From the NCBI GenBank assembly GCA_015501595.1, contig JADNRX010000238.1:1-64000 (forward strand): DNA of 64,000 nt, in the 5' to 3' direction. Shown piece by piece: positions 41,514 to 53,829 of this stretch. Position numbers and translations under genes: made by a program. This DNA is from Hymenopellis radicata (taxonomy: Eukaryota > Basidiomycota > Agaricomycetes > Agaricales > Physalacriaceae). The notes below the pieces were generated by a model, which was not told where the DNA came from, did not search any database, and worked only from the letters and a program-made list of their open reading frames with translations. Positions within the stretch are counted from its first letter, which is position 1. Each line of letters begins with the position of its first letter.

Positions 41514-42236
41514 TTGAATGATCGGAAATAACCGAGAGCATAATCAACAAGCTACCCTGAGTCACGTGCTGACGATCGAAAGTGGTCTATGTAGTGCTCC
41601 TGCTAGCCAAGCTAAGTGGCGACGTGCGTGGAGAGGAGAAGAGAGAGCCGGTATCGTTGATACCGGGTGGTTTGGGGTGAGGTCCCGGCTGGGGGAAAGC
41701 AGCAGGCGGGACAGTTTCCGTGAGGGACGCCACACCAGGGTGTGGGAGGGGAAACCGAATCGCCACGGGCAGCCGAAGACTCGGGTGGAAGGCTGGCCTC
41801 ACCACGTAAAGGGAGTTGGAGGGTGGGGAGAAAATGCGAGCGACGATGGAGGGAGCGAGCAGGACGCGCGATTTCCTAATCAGGCGTCCCCAAAAAGACA
41901 TGTATACCTAAATAGCAATACATGTCTATCTACACGATCGAGAGACGGCACTCTGCTTGGCCTGGCAGAGGCTCTGAGACCCTCGTTCCTCGGGCCTTTC
42001 TGCGCGTCATGTTTCATAAGTAGCTTGATTGGACAATGGGCCGACAAGTGGCGAGGCACAAACCTTGGTAACACCAGCTGAAGACATCATTGCAAACTCA
42101 TTTCCAAGTCCAGTGCCATGTGTTTCGCAATGTGAAGACAAACACTCTACTCTGATCTACTGTATGCTACGCCGTACATTTACCAACGTTTGGCAATATC
42201 TCGCCAACACTTGACATCAGTCCGTCGGCAAGACAA
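41514..42236. other. Stretch without a supported gene
   Basis: The longest open frame (41518-42081, plus) has no motifs and is Gly/Arg/Trp-rich in the way of chance frames in GC-rich DNA. Confidence 0.3.
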
Positions 42237-42410
42237 TCAATAGTAGAGACCAGTACGATACCACTTCAACTCGGCCACCTTGGCCTGGGAAAGTCCCAGA
42301 ACCTCTGTCGCAGCATCAATGATATCCTGCCTCGACGCGTTGAGTGTCCTCAGATGCGGGAAGGCGTTAATGGCAATCTTGAACAGTACGCATGATATAC
42401 AGCATTGGAC
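42237..42410 (-). pseudogene. Last-exon fragment of the 152-residue family, copy C
   Basis: The minus strand reads FPHLRTLNASRQDIIDAATE, then VLGLSQAKVAELKWYRTGLY and a stop at 42237, clearly related to FDHLKTFNASRQQIIDGAVD in copies A and B but far more diverged. The first two exons are absent. It lies directly downstream of copy B. Confidence 0.65.
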
Positions 42411-42486
42411 GATGGTAATGACTGGAGGACATAATGAGCATCGTAGGGCAACGACCATAGGCAAAGTGATTCAAGCAAGATGAAAA

Positions 42487-43057
42487 CTAATAGTAGGGAC
42501 CAGTACGATACCACTGTAGCTGGCGCGCCTTCTCATCTGAAAGTCTGAGAACATCCACGGCAGCATCAATAATATCCTGCCTCGACGCGTTAAACGTCTT
42601 CAGATGGTCAAAGTCGTTAATGGCGAGATTGTACAGTGCGTCTCCGTTGGGCATGATATATATCATTGGGCGATGGTAATGACTTTCATGAAAGAGTAGG
42701 ACCTAGGTGAGCACAAAACGACAATCCAAGGAAGAGACGAGACGTACGGAAGCTCTTTGCCATACGCCGCCTTCCACCGTGGATCTACCCACTTTGTCTG
42801 CGAGTCAGAAAAGACATCCCAATGTTTGTCCCATTCCTTCTGTTTAGCCAGTTGTCTCCAGAGCTCGAATTCTTTGAATCTCCAGCCTAATGCATAGAAC
42901 GGGACAACGTAGCCTTCAAAGATGGTGTTTTCGGGCGGTGGCGTGGCTGAAGCCGGAAGAGTGAGCGGGAAAACCTCATCACTGCAGCAGAGTCAGTATT
43001 ATTTATGGCAGACATGAACAGGACTTACAACGTCTTCACTTTTGGAGCGGCTGCCAT
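42487..43057 (-). CDS. Orphan 152-residue protein, copy B
   Basis: Start at 43057. It has the same three-exon structure as copy A and almost the same sequence. Changes inside coding exons are few, for example CGTTTGTCC to TGTTTGTCC and TTCACC-type swaps, while the intron near 42680-42740 has diverged strongly (it contains TTTCATGAAAGAGTAGG instead of GGAGGAACTAATGAG). That contrast, conserved exons beside a changed intron, suggests the protein has been under constraint since the duplication or that gene conversion has acted on the exons. Function is unknown. Confidence 0.65.
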
Positions 43058-43302
43058 CTATGTCAAAACACAGTGGTGGTGGTGGTAGCTAGAGTTCAAC
43101 AACGACCGGAACAATGTCAACACATAACAAACGCGTTGACCATCACGTGCCCCCAATCTCAAACATTTGCGTTGGCCCTGCCTGGATACATTCACAGACG
43201 CTGGATTACAAGACAAGTACACTATTAGAAAGCCTGAGCGGGTAGCATCATTAACGAAAGATACGTATCCAATGCGGTAAGCATAAATCACTTTCAAATC
43301 AT

Positions 43303-44711
43303 CTAAATAGGGAGAACCGTGTTGAACACGATATCCCAGATCTTGCCTGTACACACGGACGTCAGACGGCAAAGTGTAGTGGAATAAAGGACACGAACTC
43401 GTTACGCCAAAGCCAAGCTCGTAGTTTTTGTAGTGGTGACCCAGGTGGTACTTTTTCATCTCCTTCATGTACGCCGGCAGGTTTGTGTGATGGAGCCTAG
43501 ACGCTTGTAAGAAGGCTATCAAAGAATGGAAGCACGGCCGGACTTACGCATAATGCATGCAGTCATAAACGACATCTCGTGGGAAATTAGGGAAACCGCG
43601 TATAAACAAATTGAGGGAGACTTACAGAAAGTAAATGCTCCTGCTATTACCCCGTTGGCAACAGCAACAGGGAACAGCTTATACGCCAGTTGCGTGAAAG
43701 GGAATTGCAAGACAGTGAACAGTACCGGCGGCATGACGAGCCTCAGCCTGTCCATAGGCAAGTAATGATGAACACCATGTAACAGGAAATGGAGCGTCAA
43801 TGCATAGTTCGCGTCGGGCAGATAGTCGTCGAGATGGAAAAGGAACCGGTGCAGCACGTACTCCAAGATCGTCCACATAAGGTTCCCAAACAAGAAGCAA
43901 GGAAGAACTTTGAGGTAGGATTCGGCGGGTATATCGAGTATGGAGGCAAGGGGGAGATAAGGATTAGACGTGAATGCTGGTAGAGGGCCGTGGAACTGGA
44001 ACAGCGAGCGCAGGAAGAGATACGCGGTGATGGGCAGCCAGAAGGCCGGCACCACGTACCACGCTGTCCGTGTGAACACCTAAGGCAATATGAGCACATT
44101 CGTGACAAACGCGGCGGGTGTGTTGCTGACCTCAAGATAACTAGGACCGAACATTCTCGCCGACTTGGCCAGATGTCTGGGCTGGTGGATTTGCTTGAGA
44201 TAGAACGATTTGCTGGCAAGTTGGGTAAATAAGGAGTCAGGGAGTGACGGACGACAACCGACCTAAAGTTTGCCTCCCAGACCTGCCTCAACAGCGGCTT
44301 GCGCAGGTCGATAAACTCGTTCTTTGCAAAGTCAGCGGCAGTGTCCGTGTTATCGGGATGGTAGTCGTCCGTGGCAACCCAGTCTGTTCATAAATATGAG
44401 GGTACCGAGCGCGCGCTTATGACGAGAAACATACCGTCGCTGACAGTAGTCTCGTCCGTGCCGACTTTGCCAATGAGAAACTCCTCGAGCATATCGTACG
44501 CGGCCTCCGAGTGCTCGTGCTCCTCCTTGTCGTTCATAACATTGTCCACTGGCTGTCCACCGTACCGGAGAATGATTTCCTCGCCGCCCGGATGATCTGC
44601 GAGGAAGCCGGAGACATTGTAGACTTTGCCGCGGTACGACAGCCAGCAGCTCGACGACGAGCGGTGGCCGGCGACGTCCTCGACAGTGAAGATTTTGACT
44701 CGCTTCGACAT
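43303..44711 (-). CDS. SCS7: Fatty acid 2-hydroxylase (Scs7/FA2H type)
   Basis: From the ATG at 44711 the N-terminal cytochrome b5 domain carries the heme motif ADHPGGEEIILRYGG (His40) and a second His around HEHSEAAYDML. A linker with GPSYLE-VFTRTAWYVVPAFW leads into the membrane hydroxylase domain with di-iron histidine boxes HRFLFHLDD, HFLLHGVHHYLPMD, HYALHH and HLGHHYKN. It ends WDIVFNTVLPI at 43303. Introns splice in frame at each junction I tested. The enzyme adds the 2-hydroxyl to the very-long-chain acyl part of ceramide in the ER. The domain order and length of about 370 residues match yeast Scs7. A Met 57 bases upstream is possible but less likely. Confidence 0.92.
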
Positions 44712-46008
44712 GGGTGGACAGTGAAGATGGAAAGAAGCCGAGTTACTAATAAGAGGTGACCAATTCAAAGTCTGCCCACTTCCTTTTTAAGATTTACTCA
44801 GCACTCTCCTGTTCTCGGCGCAGTTCCACACTGTCCTCGACCACCGTCCAGATTCGTCGTTGGCTGTCGTTGCGCTTCGGGACCATCCTACACAATCTTC
44901 ATGTTATTGCTCTCCTTCGGTGGCAGTGTCAGCATATTATTACAGAGCACGCACCTGCAAGTTCTTCAATGACATGACTTGCACCTCCATGAGCTTTCCT
45001 ATGCCTCCAGCTCGCCATTTTACCTTCAAAGTCAGTGTATAAACACCATGCGGGTCGAGGTGTAGAGGCAACTGGGAATTCATTCAACCTTTTGTATTAT
45101 TGGACACTTTTGCCGCTCATCCGCAGGGTTGTTCGGAATGACTGTATCGATATTAGACGGATTGGTAAACACGATGAGCTCGCTCGGAGAAACGTTCTAA
45201 CCATTCATCGCCAATTCATGCCGAAGACGCAATTTGAATGAATCAATGAATGAGTAAATAGCTATGGCGTCCAGCGTTTACGCCACACTACTGTTCCGAT
45301 CATCTCATCGTGCAAGTTTGGCTTGGGACATACGTTAGCGAAGTGAGTATCGCCATGTATTCAATGGCCCCACGCTCTACAACTTCTTCACCTCCAAGTA
45401 AGTCCAGACTATGTTCAACGGCGGGGAACTCCGTATTGTAATTCATGAAGACTTCTGGCCGAAGGATCTCGACGCCATCCTACATGTCGTTGGGCATAAT
45501 CATCTGAAATGCGCAGCGAACTATATTGCCATCGAAAACGCGCCTGACTTGCGTATGCCCAGACACGATAGGATCCACTGTCTGGATTTAGTCGCCGCGA
45601 TTCGCGACCTGCGGAGTACGCAAAACGCGTATGTCAACGGATGTCCGCTATAAAGTTGCGTTCGGGAAATCGCCCCCCAACTCACTCGTGCGTCACTCAT
45701 TGCACTACACAAAAAGGCTTCGTTCACTCTCACAATCTCACACCAACGACATAGACAGTAGACCATGATATTGAAACGAATGTTTTGCATGTATCAGCCT
45801 ACAGACATGCACCTAATCCGGGCAACATATAATTTACTTCATGAACGACGCGATAACACTGAACAGGAATAATACAAAAATAAATTGAACAATGAACACG
45901 GTGAAATGATGATGTGGGGGGATGGAGAATGGATGGATGTGTGGTGGTTGTGGTGTTGGAAAATGAAAAAAAAAACCATAATGCTTAAAATCAAGAATGT
46001 CCGTCGTC
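44712..46008. other. Stretch between divergent and convergent genes with one possible fragment
   Basis: At 45411-45653 a plus-strand frame reads ELRIVIHEDFWPKDLDAILH and ends YVNGCPL, preceded at about 45340-45400 by HVFNGPTLYNFFTSK next to a GTAAGT donor. It might be the tail of a small gene beginning at the ATG at 45264, but I could not join the parts. 45880-45975 is purine-rich with a run of nine to ten A. Confidence 0.3.
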
Positions 46009-47852
46009 CTAAGGCGCGACCTTGCGTCGCTCTTCTCGCTCCCGTGCCTTGTGCGCCACCATACGCTTATAGTTTGACTCCTGGATCATCTGCTTCACCC
46101 CAGGCAACTCCTTATCGATGTTGACCGGAGCTCCTTTGGGGAAGCAGTCCAAGACCCATGAGCGCATATAGATACTGCACTGTTGCAAAGTTAGCTGGCG
46201 TATGATGTGAAATGAAGCGTTATCATACCTTTTGGTACCTTTTGGACGCGTATTTTTTCACGAGTGTCTGGGACTGTTCAACTTCTGGTAAAAGAAGATG
46301 GTCGAGTAACACTTTGACGACGGGTAGGATCTCCGCCTCTTTGTATCCGGCATAATGCGCGAGTGTGGGCGTCTAAATGAAGCATGAGCGAGCAACTCTA
46401 AAAACGCATTGATGCGACGTACCCAGTCCTCCTTTTGAAGACTCAGGCGCGCTAAATAAAGACAGGCGGCTGCCTGCTTAGACGCAGGCACACTGACCAA
46501 CTTCCACTCCAACGATGCCACTTCCAACAAATACTTTGCTATTGTGCGCGCTGTCGCGTCGAGATCGTCGGCTTTGCTCGCACGACGGAGCCAGCTCATA
46601 GGGCCGCAGTAGCTCAAGTCCCAATTTAGAATTTTAAGGACGTGCTGTTCGGCCTTCAAGAGCTCTGCAATGGTGTATTGCTCACCGGCGAGATTCACGA
46701 TATCATTGATACTGGGGGCGACACTCTCCTCGAACTTGGTGGAGATGAAGAAGCACGAGATGCCCAGCAGCTGAAGTTTTGAAACGGAAATGGTGGTGCG
46801 CATGGAAAGAACGCGGTCGAAGACGTTCACGAAAAGGAACCACGTCTCGGGGAGACAGCGATACATGGAATGCACCTGCAGCATCCAGTCCAACAGTATG
46901 GTTCGCTTAGACCAGTCTAGGTCAGTGTGACGGTCCATGTAGTCAGCACTTGGTAGTGTGTTGATCTGGACGACGCGTGAGCTAAGGAATCTCGGTGAAG
47001 GAAGGAATACTGACCTCAATCTCCTTCATATATTTACAAACTTCGACGACATACTCGGAAACCATCAACGGGTCGTCAGCATCTTCCACATCAAGATCAA
47101 TCCAATCCTGCTCCTCCTCTTCGATGACCTGTAACTGCGCGGCGACATGGTCGACTTCGACCTGCGATTCCTCCACTGGTTGAACAGCGTTCTCGGCAAT
47201 AGTGTCAAGCGGCGAGTCTTCTAGCGGAGTGGTATGACGTTTCTTGAAAACGCGAGGGGCTCTTCTTCGTCGACAACAGAGTTGGAGCGCGACGTGGAGG
47301 TGCTAGCGACGCTAATCGATCCTTGGCGGCGAACACCGGGTACAGCAGACGATGCAGAAGGTTCGTCGCTGCTGGCCACAGTGAACTTGCGGCGCGCGTT
47401 AAGCACCTTGGACGACGCTGTTCCCGTCGGGGCGATTCTCCCACCAGCAGTCGTCTGCAGCGGCCGGCGAGCAACGGGTTTAACGATGGGCCGCGGCTTG
47501 GAGGATTCCTTGAGATCGTCTGTCTCCTTCTCCTTGCCCTTGCTGCTGCTGCTGCCTTCTTTGGAGGCATTGGGCCCGCCAACCTCTGCCAGGACGCCGC
47601 GCTTTCTTTGCCGACAGAGGTCTCCACTCCTTCTGTGGTCTTCTTGGTTGGAGCCACTGTCTTGGAATCGCCCTCGCCGCTCGCCAGGGCCTTGGTCCGC
47701 TGGGCTATCCTAGCTGCCCGCGCAGTCGCATTTTCTATGTCCTTGACGGTATTGCGCACCGTCCGCATCACTGGTCGCCGAATCTGTTGACGTCGTCAAT
47801 TATCGTCGACATGGTCGACAACGGCGAGACGCACTGGAATGTTGGAAGACAT
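46009..47852 (-). CDS. B-type (mitotic) cyclin
   Basis: The start at 47852 (MSSNIP) splices over a 51-bp intron to IRRPVMRTVRNTVKDIENAT. The cyclin box is complete: ADYMDRHTDLDWSKRTILLD, WMLQVHSMYRCLPETWFLFV, QLLGISCFFISTKFEESVAP, LNWDLSYCGPMSWLRRASKA and AAACLYLARLSL, then TPTLAHYAGYKEAEILPVVK and the end ERRKVAP at 46009. It would bind Cdk1 and drive entry into mitosis. Two frame breaks in the N-terminal region, near 47605 (TSVGK / RKRGVLAEVGG) and near 47255 (DEEEPL / RVFKKRHTTP), each need one extra base, both beside short homopolymers. Since a mitotic cyclin is expected to be essential, sequence error is the likely cause. Confidence 0.88.
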
Positions 47853-48326
47853 GAACGACTAGTATACAAGCATATGTCGGTTTGAAAATAATGAAGAAAG
47901 ACGAGGAAAAGCGGAGACGGTGTCGCTGACAGAGTGGAGAACAAGAGAGAAATTCCTAAAATGGATTCCTGGTTTTTGCCAAACAAACAAATAACGCGGC
48001 ATCATGTGATCGTCTGTTGGCCCATTTCGTGCAGGGGCGCCTGTCCACAACTGTTTACATGATTTCACGCGTCTTTATCATAAACAAGTCCGTTATTCAA
48101 AGCTTCTCGTACGAGCTAATGATACTGCTTGAACCGCTATCGCTGGCGGTCGGGCGCTGACTCTCAACATCTACGGCGCTGCGGTCTATGACGAGCTGGA
48201 CAAGAGTATCAACGACAGACGGGTAACACTTACCTTATCCATATCCGCATCGCTTATTGTCTCCGTCACGACATACACATCTATAGGCGTATTCCGTCCT
48301 CTCCGCTGTAGGAGAGAGCATTGGTT

Positions 48327-50195
48327 TCAGTGAACAAAATCGAGCAGGGGAACGCGGACCTTGCTATTCATGGACTGAAATCTGGGCACGGCCGGGGAGT
48401 CCATGTCGTCATCTGGTGTCGCTCGTAAACTGTGTCGAGTGTTCAACCTGAAAGTGTCCTTCAGATCGGTCGTATTATCATAACCGTGCTTCCTCACGAG
48501 CTCAGGAATGTATTCGCATATACTAAATGGCATTAGCAGGATTCTCAGTGCGCTTCTTATAATGACTTACGCCGACTGATCAGGAAGCACAAGGCCAGAT
48601 AGACCCAAGTCTTTGGTATAACAATATACTGGGGTGGTTCAGTAGACGCTCCGAGAAACAGCCATAGTAACTCACAGTTATCAAACAGAATATCGACGTG
48701 ACACTGAGCCAGATGCGTGAGCGGTGAACGGTTCGCCAGGTCAAAACTGGTGCTCACCAATTGATGAGTCCGGAATTGAGAGTATACAAAATAAGATGGT
48801 CGATGATTTCGTCCGTTCTACGACAATCAATGAGCTGAGAAGAATCAAGTCAATGAAGATCTATTACTGTTTGTAGCCCGTGCGCTTCTGGTGGAGAAAG
48901 TAACATAGTGAGATAGCAAGGCTAGTGTCGCACACGGCGGCGCCTGAAAGTCGTAATATGCTCGGTATCTGGGAATCCGTTGCTCACGATGCAGTGTATG
49001 CAATGTCAAGACGAACCTTGACACTTCCAAATCTTGCAAAATTGCGCAGAGAGATGAACTCTCCTGCAGAAATTTCGCCGCTGACTAAACCAATCATCAG
49101 GCCTCCGAGCTCAGAGAGAGTGCTGTGAATTCGCTCACTGAAATGAACGAGCGCCAGTAACCCCTAGTCATCGCAGTAACAACTCGAGTTTAAGACCGCT
49201 CCAAAACCTAACTCACCAGACACATCGTCAAAAACGTCTTCCTGTCGCTCACTAATAAAGGTCAATAAATAAGCTTGTACAGTGAATTGTGCCCAAACGC
49301 TCACATAACCAGACTTGGTACGCCAGGAACCTGCGTTTGATGTTAAATCAATGTACACCATCAGTATGAAAACCGCATACGACTCCGTTAACGCTGAGAT
49401 GACCATCTGGTGGTGCGGCGTAAGATTTTTTTTTCGAAAATAGTTAGTGTATCACTCACCGATAAACACAGCTCAACCTAGAGTGGTGCATCACGATTAG
49501 TGGAGACTCTCCGGAATGCATGTAGCGTACATTGAGGCTCCAGATAGACCGTCCCGCAGGTCCCGTTGTGACCAGATAGTACCACGACGCATGCGACACG
49601 AGGACCATAGAAGCGGTATCGAGGACACTTGGATGATGTAAATCAGATTGACAGGTAAACAGCGGAGAGCGTCCTACTTGACCAAGACTACCTAGACCTC
49701 GGTCAGTCCGGCGTTGAGAGGGCATGCTGGTTTTCGTTACACACCATCAGCTTAACTTTCCACGAGTCGTTCGGAAACCGCTTGTAGTATGTGTATGTTT
49801 GTGACAGCGAAATACCATAAAGACTGAGGAACCATCAGGATGGACAGACAGGACCAAGACGCGACGTACATGGAAGATAATATCACCCCGAGGAGCGTCA
49901 TGCCCAGGGCGATTTCTTCTTTGCGGTTGCGCTCTACGACAGCCATGGAGAGAACGGGGGAAAGGACGTAACATACAGCAACACTGACAGTCCCACATTT
50001 AAAGCTCAATGCAACTGATGAGACTTGTTGTACAAAGAAGGAAATAGACGTAGCACCGTGGACACGAGGCGAAACGGTGCACAATACGAAGCCGTGAGCG
50101 TAAACCTGAACAGCAGTCGAGTCTTCCTGAACGCCATGAAGTTGTAGGAAGCCAGTAATCTCAAGGCTGTATTGATCCACAAGCATAGCACTCAA
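48327..50195 (-). CDS. DUF6534-type multi-pass membrane protein, poorly preserved or poorly sequenced
   Basis: The most telling part is RTDEIIDHLILYTLNSGLIN (about 48765-48825), the signature of the mushroom DUF6534 family. It is followed by VTSIFCLIT and YIVIPKTWVYLALCFLISR, then YANTFLS and, one base out of frame (near 48500), LVRKHGYDNTTDLKDTFRLN to a stop at 48327. Upstream exons include VWAQFTVQAYLLTFI and WYYLVTTGPAGRSIWSLNVR. The first exons (49747-50195) show helices, but I could not order them into one frame. DUF6534 proteins have about seven helices and no known role. Several broken junctions leave open whether this is a live gene. Confidence 0.5.
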
Positions 50196-50946
50196 ACCGC
50201 ATTCCTGTAGTATTGAACTCGAACGTGGCAGTGGGTGTTTATTCGTGAGAGAAGACCGTTGGCGGCGATAGAGCGACCGGCCAGACCATCAGAAGTTACC
50301 CATGAGGACCATGAGAATGTTCGCAGGAAAGGCCAGGCGGCAACGAAGCTGCAACAAGGATGAATTACGACTCGTCGCCAATAAGACTTGGGCAGGTACA
50401 CGAACAGGCTAGATGGAGGTCAGGAACAAGTCAGCGCACAGGAAAAAAGGCGAGAAAAGGCTTCACTGTGGCATACTCTCGCACAGGTACGCAGTAGACT
50501 GTGGGAGATTGAGTCGATAAGAGAATTTAAGCATGCATAGCAGAGAAAATCGGTATTTCAATCGCGTGCTTGGCGTTCTCATGAGGGTCAAAAGCAAGTG
50601 GCAATCACGTAACTGACATGATTTCAAACCATGATGTCCTCCTACCACTTCCACATATTTCCCGCGTCATAATATGCCTCGAACAATCTGTTTGATCTCA
50701 TGTATGACATGTATCTTTCTGGTATTTGGTCGTCGATCGTGGCGGTCGAAGAGCCAAGTACACCGCCCGATGCCGAATCTCGGAGAGTGCCTGCGCCATT
50801 GAAGGATAATGTAAGTCTCGAACAGGTAAGCGCAAGCGAATGTGTTGAATAGCATGATGGTAATAACAACGATGTTCCCCAAGTGTACTCATAGTAAAAT
50901 ATATATGAATGTCCACCCAAACCAAATATCAGGCCACTAATCACCA
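50196..50946 (-). pseudogene. Possible second membrane-protein copy, fragmentary
   Basis: The minus strand has hydrophobic pieces NIVVITIMLFNTFACAYLFE and TYIILQWRRHSPRFG near 50790-50890. VTSDGLAGRSI near 50265-50300 weakly resembles VTTGPAGRSIW in the gene to the left. This may be a decayed tandem neighbour of that gene. No continuous frame could be built. Confidence 0.3.
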
Positions 50947-52217
50947 CTACGATCCCTTCTCCGAAGACCCGTTCTCCTTCTCCTTAACAATCCTCTTTCG
51001 CCAGCCACCTTCCAACCGCTCCCCACGGGATAGAAACGAACCGGGTATGACCTTTGTGATAGGAGATGTCTGAGGTGGTACATCATCCAAGGCATCTTCA
51101 AGCACTTCCTGGTCTCCCTTCTCCCTTATGAACAACACAGTCTCCTCCTTGTGCTTTCGAACACCCCTGGCTGCATGCCGCCGCGGATGACTGGACCCCG
51201 CCTTGGACGATTCTGCAATCGGTTGTCCAGACTGCCGCTCTTGATTGGAAGTCCTTGAGAACACGAGACTTCTTGGTTCGACGGGCCAAGGCTACCTCGT
51301 CTTCGAAGAGGCGTTTCTTCAGGGACGGAGAGCAAGTAGAGTGAGACGAGTGAGCTGCATTGTAAGCTGCACTGGCGAGCGGTGATGAAGGAGAAGCTGA
51401 AGAAGTTGTCGTCATCAAACTTCGAAGCGCTTGGTGTCGAGGGTTCATAAATGTCCGTTCTTCCTACAGTCAGCGATCTACGCCTGGACATGGCCTGCTC
51501 CGTACGAGAAGGCGTCACGACGCTATCAGCATGCAGAGAACGCGTTGACGCGGAGGACGAGTGATGTGCACCTGTTGAGGGCAGAATGCGCGTGTATTCT
51601 GATTCGTGGAAATGTGATTTGGTGGAAAATGATGGGCCACGAATGTAAGATGCTGTAGCTGTAAAATTCATCCCAAAAGACGACATCCGAATGGCGGGGG
51701 CGGGATGGGGTTTGCGTGACGGTGCATGGGCAAAAAGGAGCTGTATCGAGAAGGCATGTAAATCGCTTAACAGTCTTGGTCGAGATGAATGCGCAGGTAT
51801 CAGACACAAGGGTATTGAGGTCTGACTCGTGTAGGGTCGCATACGCGCGGAGATGGTAGAGAACAAGGAAGACTGAGTCACGAGGGACCACAACTTTGCC
51901 GTCCCAGAACAGAGACATGGGATAACGGAAATCTAGGAGGAAATGGCGCAGATTGAGGCCTCGAGCGTGAAACGTCGATGAACTGGTGTCTCCGTCGCGA
52001 CACCGAGAGGCAGCTTCGAAGAGTGAATCGAAACGTGCTTCGAGCATAGATAGGATGTGCGAGGGTCTTGGCCAGCTGATGGCAGAACGTCGATGGAAAG
52101 AGCTCCATCTCAAACGCGTCTCAGCGGATAATGTTTATTGAGCGTATCGACGAGGACGCTGATGTGGTGCGCGATGTCTGTTTCGGAAGTCATAGAATCA
52201 AGGGCGAGAGTGTTCAT
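50947..52217 (-). CDS. Unrecognised protein
   Basis: The start at 52217 (MNTLALDSMTSETDIAHHIS, then VLVDTLNKHYPLRRV) is followed in another frame by LSMLEARFDSLFEAASRCRD and LRHFLLDFRYPMSLFWDGKV. The C-terminal half is Ser/Arg-rich and basic (SRRRSLTVGRTDIYEPSTPS, KRLFEDEVALARRTKKSRVL, then GSSHPRRHAARGVRKHKEE) and ends GSSEKGS at 50947. One base seems to be lost near 51248 (KDFQ / NQERQSGQP) and another near 52120. The basic, disordered tail suggests a nuclear protein, but I do not recognise the family. The gene is divergent from 52388 rightwards, with a 170-base gap that contains its promoter. Confidence 0.5.
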
Positions 52218-53829
52218 AGTTGATACTGGATACAGAGACTCAGTGAGAAGGGCGGTATTGTCAGGATAGAAACGTACGAAAAGTAAAGAATAGCAAGAAA
52301 CGAGCGACGACGAGGGTAGCAGAGAAAGATGGGGTTTCAGTGTGACGATGACAACTTTGGCGCCACGTCCAAAAATGGCGCCGTTACTTGAGTCACGGGA
52401 GTTCCTTTCCGATCACATTTCTGCTTTCAGACTGTCTGCGACCGCTCCTCTTTATAGCTAGCCAGCAATCTCCTCCCCATGGCGTACGTTTCCAAGGCCC
52501 ATCCGAACAGAACCCCACCGCAGCACCACATTGCTTATGGTTAAAGGAGACCACCGGACCCACACTTCCTTCTGGCGGCGAAGCCGGGGTAGTGTGAGTC
52601 CTCTGCTGCCAGATACTTGTTCTAAGCTCAAATCCTCCTTTTCTTAACCCTTTTGCTTTCAGGTCTACAGACAGTGTCGAATGATTACTCTTTTAGAAGA
52701 TAAATTTGTTCGCAGACAACTCTTTCTCTCGAAACGGCTGGTACACTTTCGGTCTTTCCCTGTTGCCTTCTATCTCAAGCGTGTTGTGTATGTGGTGAAA
52801 CTACGAACGTACTCCATCAGCTGTGAAATACTCTATGGAACAGGAATCATAGACGAACTCTCTTCTGCTCAGATACAATCAGTTGCACCTTCCGAAGTAT
52901 TGCGTTGCTTCAACTACACTCCATCAGCCTCAGGTCTAGTGACACTCACAGCTGCCGTGCTGAACAGTACGAAGGAAAATCTCCCAGAAACCAGGCTTCA
53001 TTTCCGCCTCACCGCTAGGAGTGTACTAGGAGGAAGCGGATCGAGAAGTAGAAAAACTGTTCATGGGCCTACGTCCGCCGCAAGCTCCTGGGGTCCGATA
53101 ACGATTTTCATGAGGAAGGGTTCTACGTTCATCATGTCTCGACTCTTCAACGATACCGTAGTACTTGGTGGGCGAAAGATGTCATTGCGACGCGCCCTCT
53201 CCTGCATGATAATAAAGCAACGCGTCAATTAGAGGCACCAGCTCGGTAGTCCGTAATGCCATGAGCATGACGTCGACGTGGATGAAATAGTATCCGTTAC
53301 TAGGCGCATAGTTATCAAATGTGGCGTCCGACGCCGCCGAGGAAGATTCCGCGTGGTCTGTCGAATTTGAAAGATTAACAAATGGGGCCTACGATTGTTT
53401 CGATGACCATAACGCTGTAGTAAGAGAGCATGTCGGCGCCTTGAAAACGATCCCGCTGACCTGGCGCCTCCGTTCTTTGCAGGACGCTACTTTGGCGCCA
53501 CTTTGCCAAGAACTTTTTAGTCCAAAGTAAGATCGAAAAAGGAAGGAGTCTTATGTTGAAGAGAATAACCTCCTTTTCCACTATCGGCGACTGGGTAAGA
53601 CGCCGTTGACCGCTCTGATTCTTATGTGAATCGGCTTGGTCAATTTCTTACTCACATCCGCCCGAAGCTGAGTAGCTTGAGTAGGAGGTTTGTAACGATT
53701 ACAAGTTCGCGCTTCTATGTTTGGCATGCAGATTATCACACGCGTCTGGTCTAGGCATTGTTTAAAACAACGTAGCGGGAAAGACATTCAATAAACACTC
53801 CCCTCAAGACTCTTTCATCTACCAGCACT
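52218..53829. other. Stretch with unassigned open frames
   Basis: A TTTATAGC box at about 52449-52456 precedes an ATG at 52480 that opens only 18 codons. A longer frame at 52681-53232 (about 183 codons) has no motif or splice logic. A frame at 53321-53530 has no ATG. A small spliced gene may exist here but is not supported. Confidence 0.3.

Noticed and set aside
47234..47790. Long plus-strand frames opposite the cyclin N-terminus
   Set aside because: They are shadows of the low-complexity, GC-rich coding sequence on the other strand.
52681..53232. Plus-strand frame of 183 codons
   Set aside because: It starts right after a possible splice acceptor but shows no family motif; coding is possible but unsupported.
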